A stretch of 64,000 nt of DNA, taken from NCBI GenBank assembly GCA_031772625.1, contig CM062812.1, positions 728,412,300 to 728,476,299 of the forward strand. The letters run 5' to 3'. Shown here one piece after another: positions 63,966 through 64,000 of this stretch (its first letter is position 1; every line of letters starts with the position of its first letter). This DNA is from Pinus tabuliformis. Lineage: Eukaryota; Streptophyta; Pinopsida; Pinales; Pinaceae. The notes below the pieces were generated by a model. That model saw nothing but the letters and a program-made list of their open reading frames with translations. It did not search any database and was not told where the DNA came from. Both the position numbers and the translations under genes were made by a program.

Positions 63966-64000
63966 TGCCTCAAAAATCGTTGCAACAACATCGAGGAAAA

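Overview
The window looks like intergenic DNA of a large, repeat-filled seed-plant genome, most likely a gymnosperm and probably a conifer. The evidence is the stacking of old Ty1/copia and Ty3/gypsy LTR retrotransposons, the very long LTRs, and a plastid rpoB fragment whose protein reads like the conifer version. I see no intact host protein-coding gene, no rRNA or tRNA gene and no CRISPR array. Almost every readable protein segment belongs to a decayed retroelement.

Layout. (1) 1-7303: a minus-strand Ty1/copia element cut by the left window edge. A reduced minus-strand Ty3 chromovirus (2535-5787, LTRs of about 334 bp) sits inside its gag. (2) 7304-9307: AT-rich DNA with nothing recognised. 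(3) 9308-53124: a plus-strand composite of one Ty3 family, called family X here, with LTRs of about 2.0-2.2 kb, a tRNA-Met-type primer site and a tandem-repeat block inside the LTR. Its first LTR (9308-10388 plus 31431-32375) is split by a 21 kb minus-strand Tat-lineage Ty3 element (10389-31425) with LTRs of about 6.8 kb and a perfect 5-bp target duplication (GACTC). That giant carries a plastid rpoB insertion (18901-19538) in its pol region. After the split LTR come a plus-strand gag, then an inverted minus-strand partial copy of the same family (33871-36997), then an integrase end, a second LTR (37321-39533) and a roughly 9.8 kb interior with no recognisable genes. That interior holds a minisatellite split by a second Tat-like LTR (about 43255-47720). 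Two partial family-X LTRs follow back to back (49364-51275 and 51276-53124). (4) 53125-64000: fossil chromovirus ends on both strands, a 188-bp AT microsatellite and a diverged direct repeat, in otherwise AT-rich sequence.

The observations most worth following are these. The giant Tat LTR itself contains a long decayed coding tract in the element's own sense, and the second, unrelated-looking Tat-like LTR at 43-48 kb carries what appears to be a homologous tract. A shared dyad/TATA-like motif near the LTR end places these tracts in U3. The giant also carries a second, archaeal-type RNase H-like segment ahead of reverse transcriptase, and the plastid rpoB fragment lies antisense inside pol. 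The nesting gives a relative chronology: the copia element is older than the chromovirus inside it, and family X is older than the giant Tat element, which is older than the rpoB insertion.

All percentages are hand counts over short stretches. All element boundaries come from visible LTR termini, primer sites and target duplications, and no database search was run.
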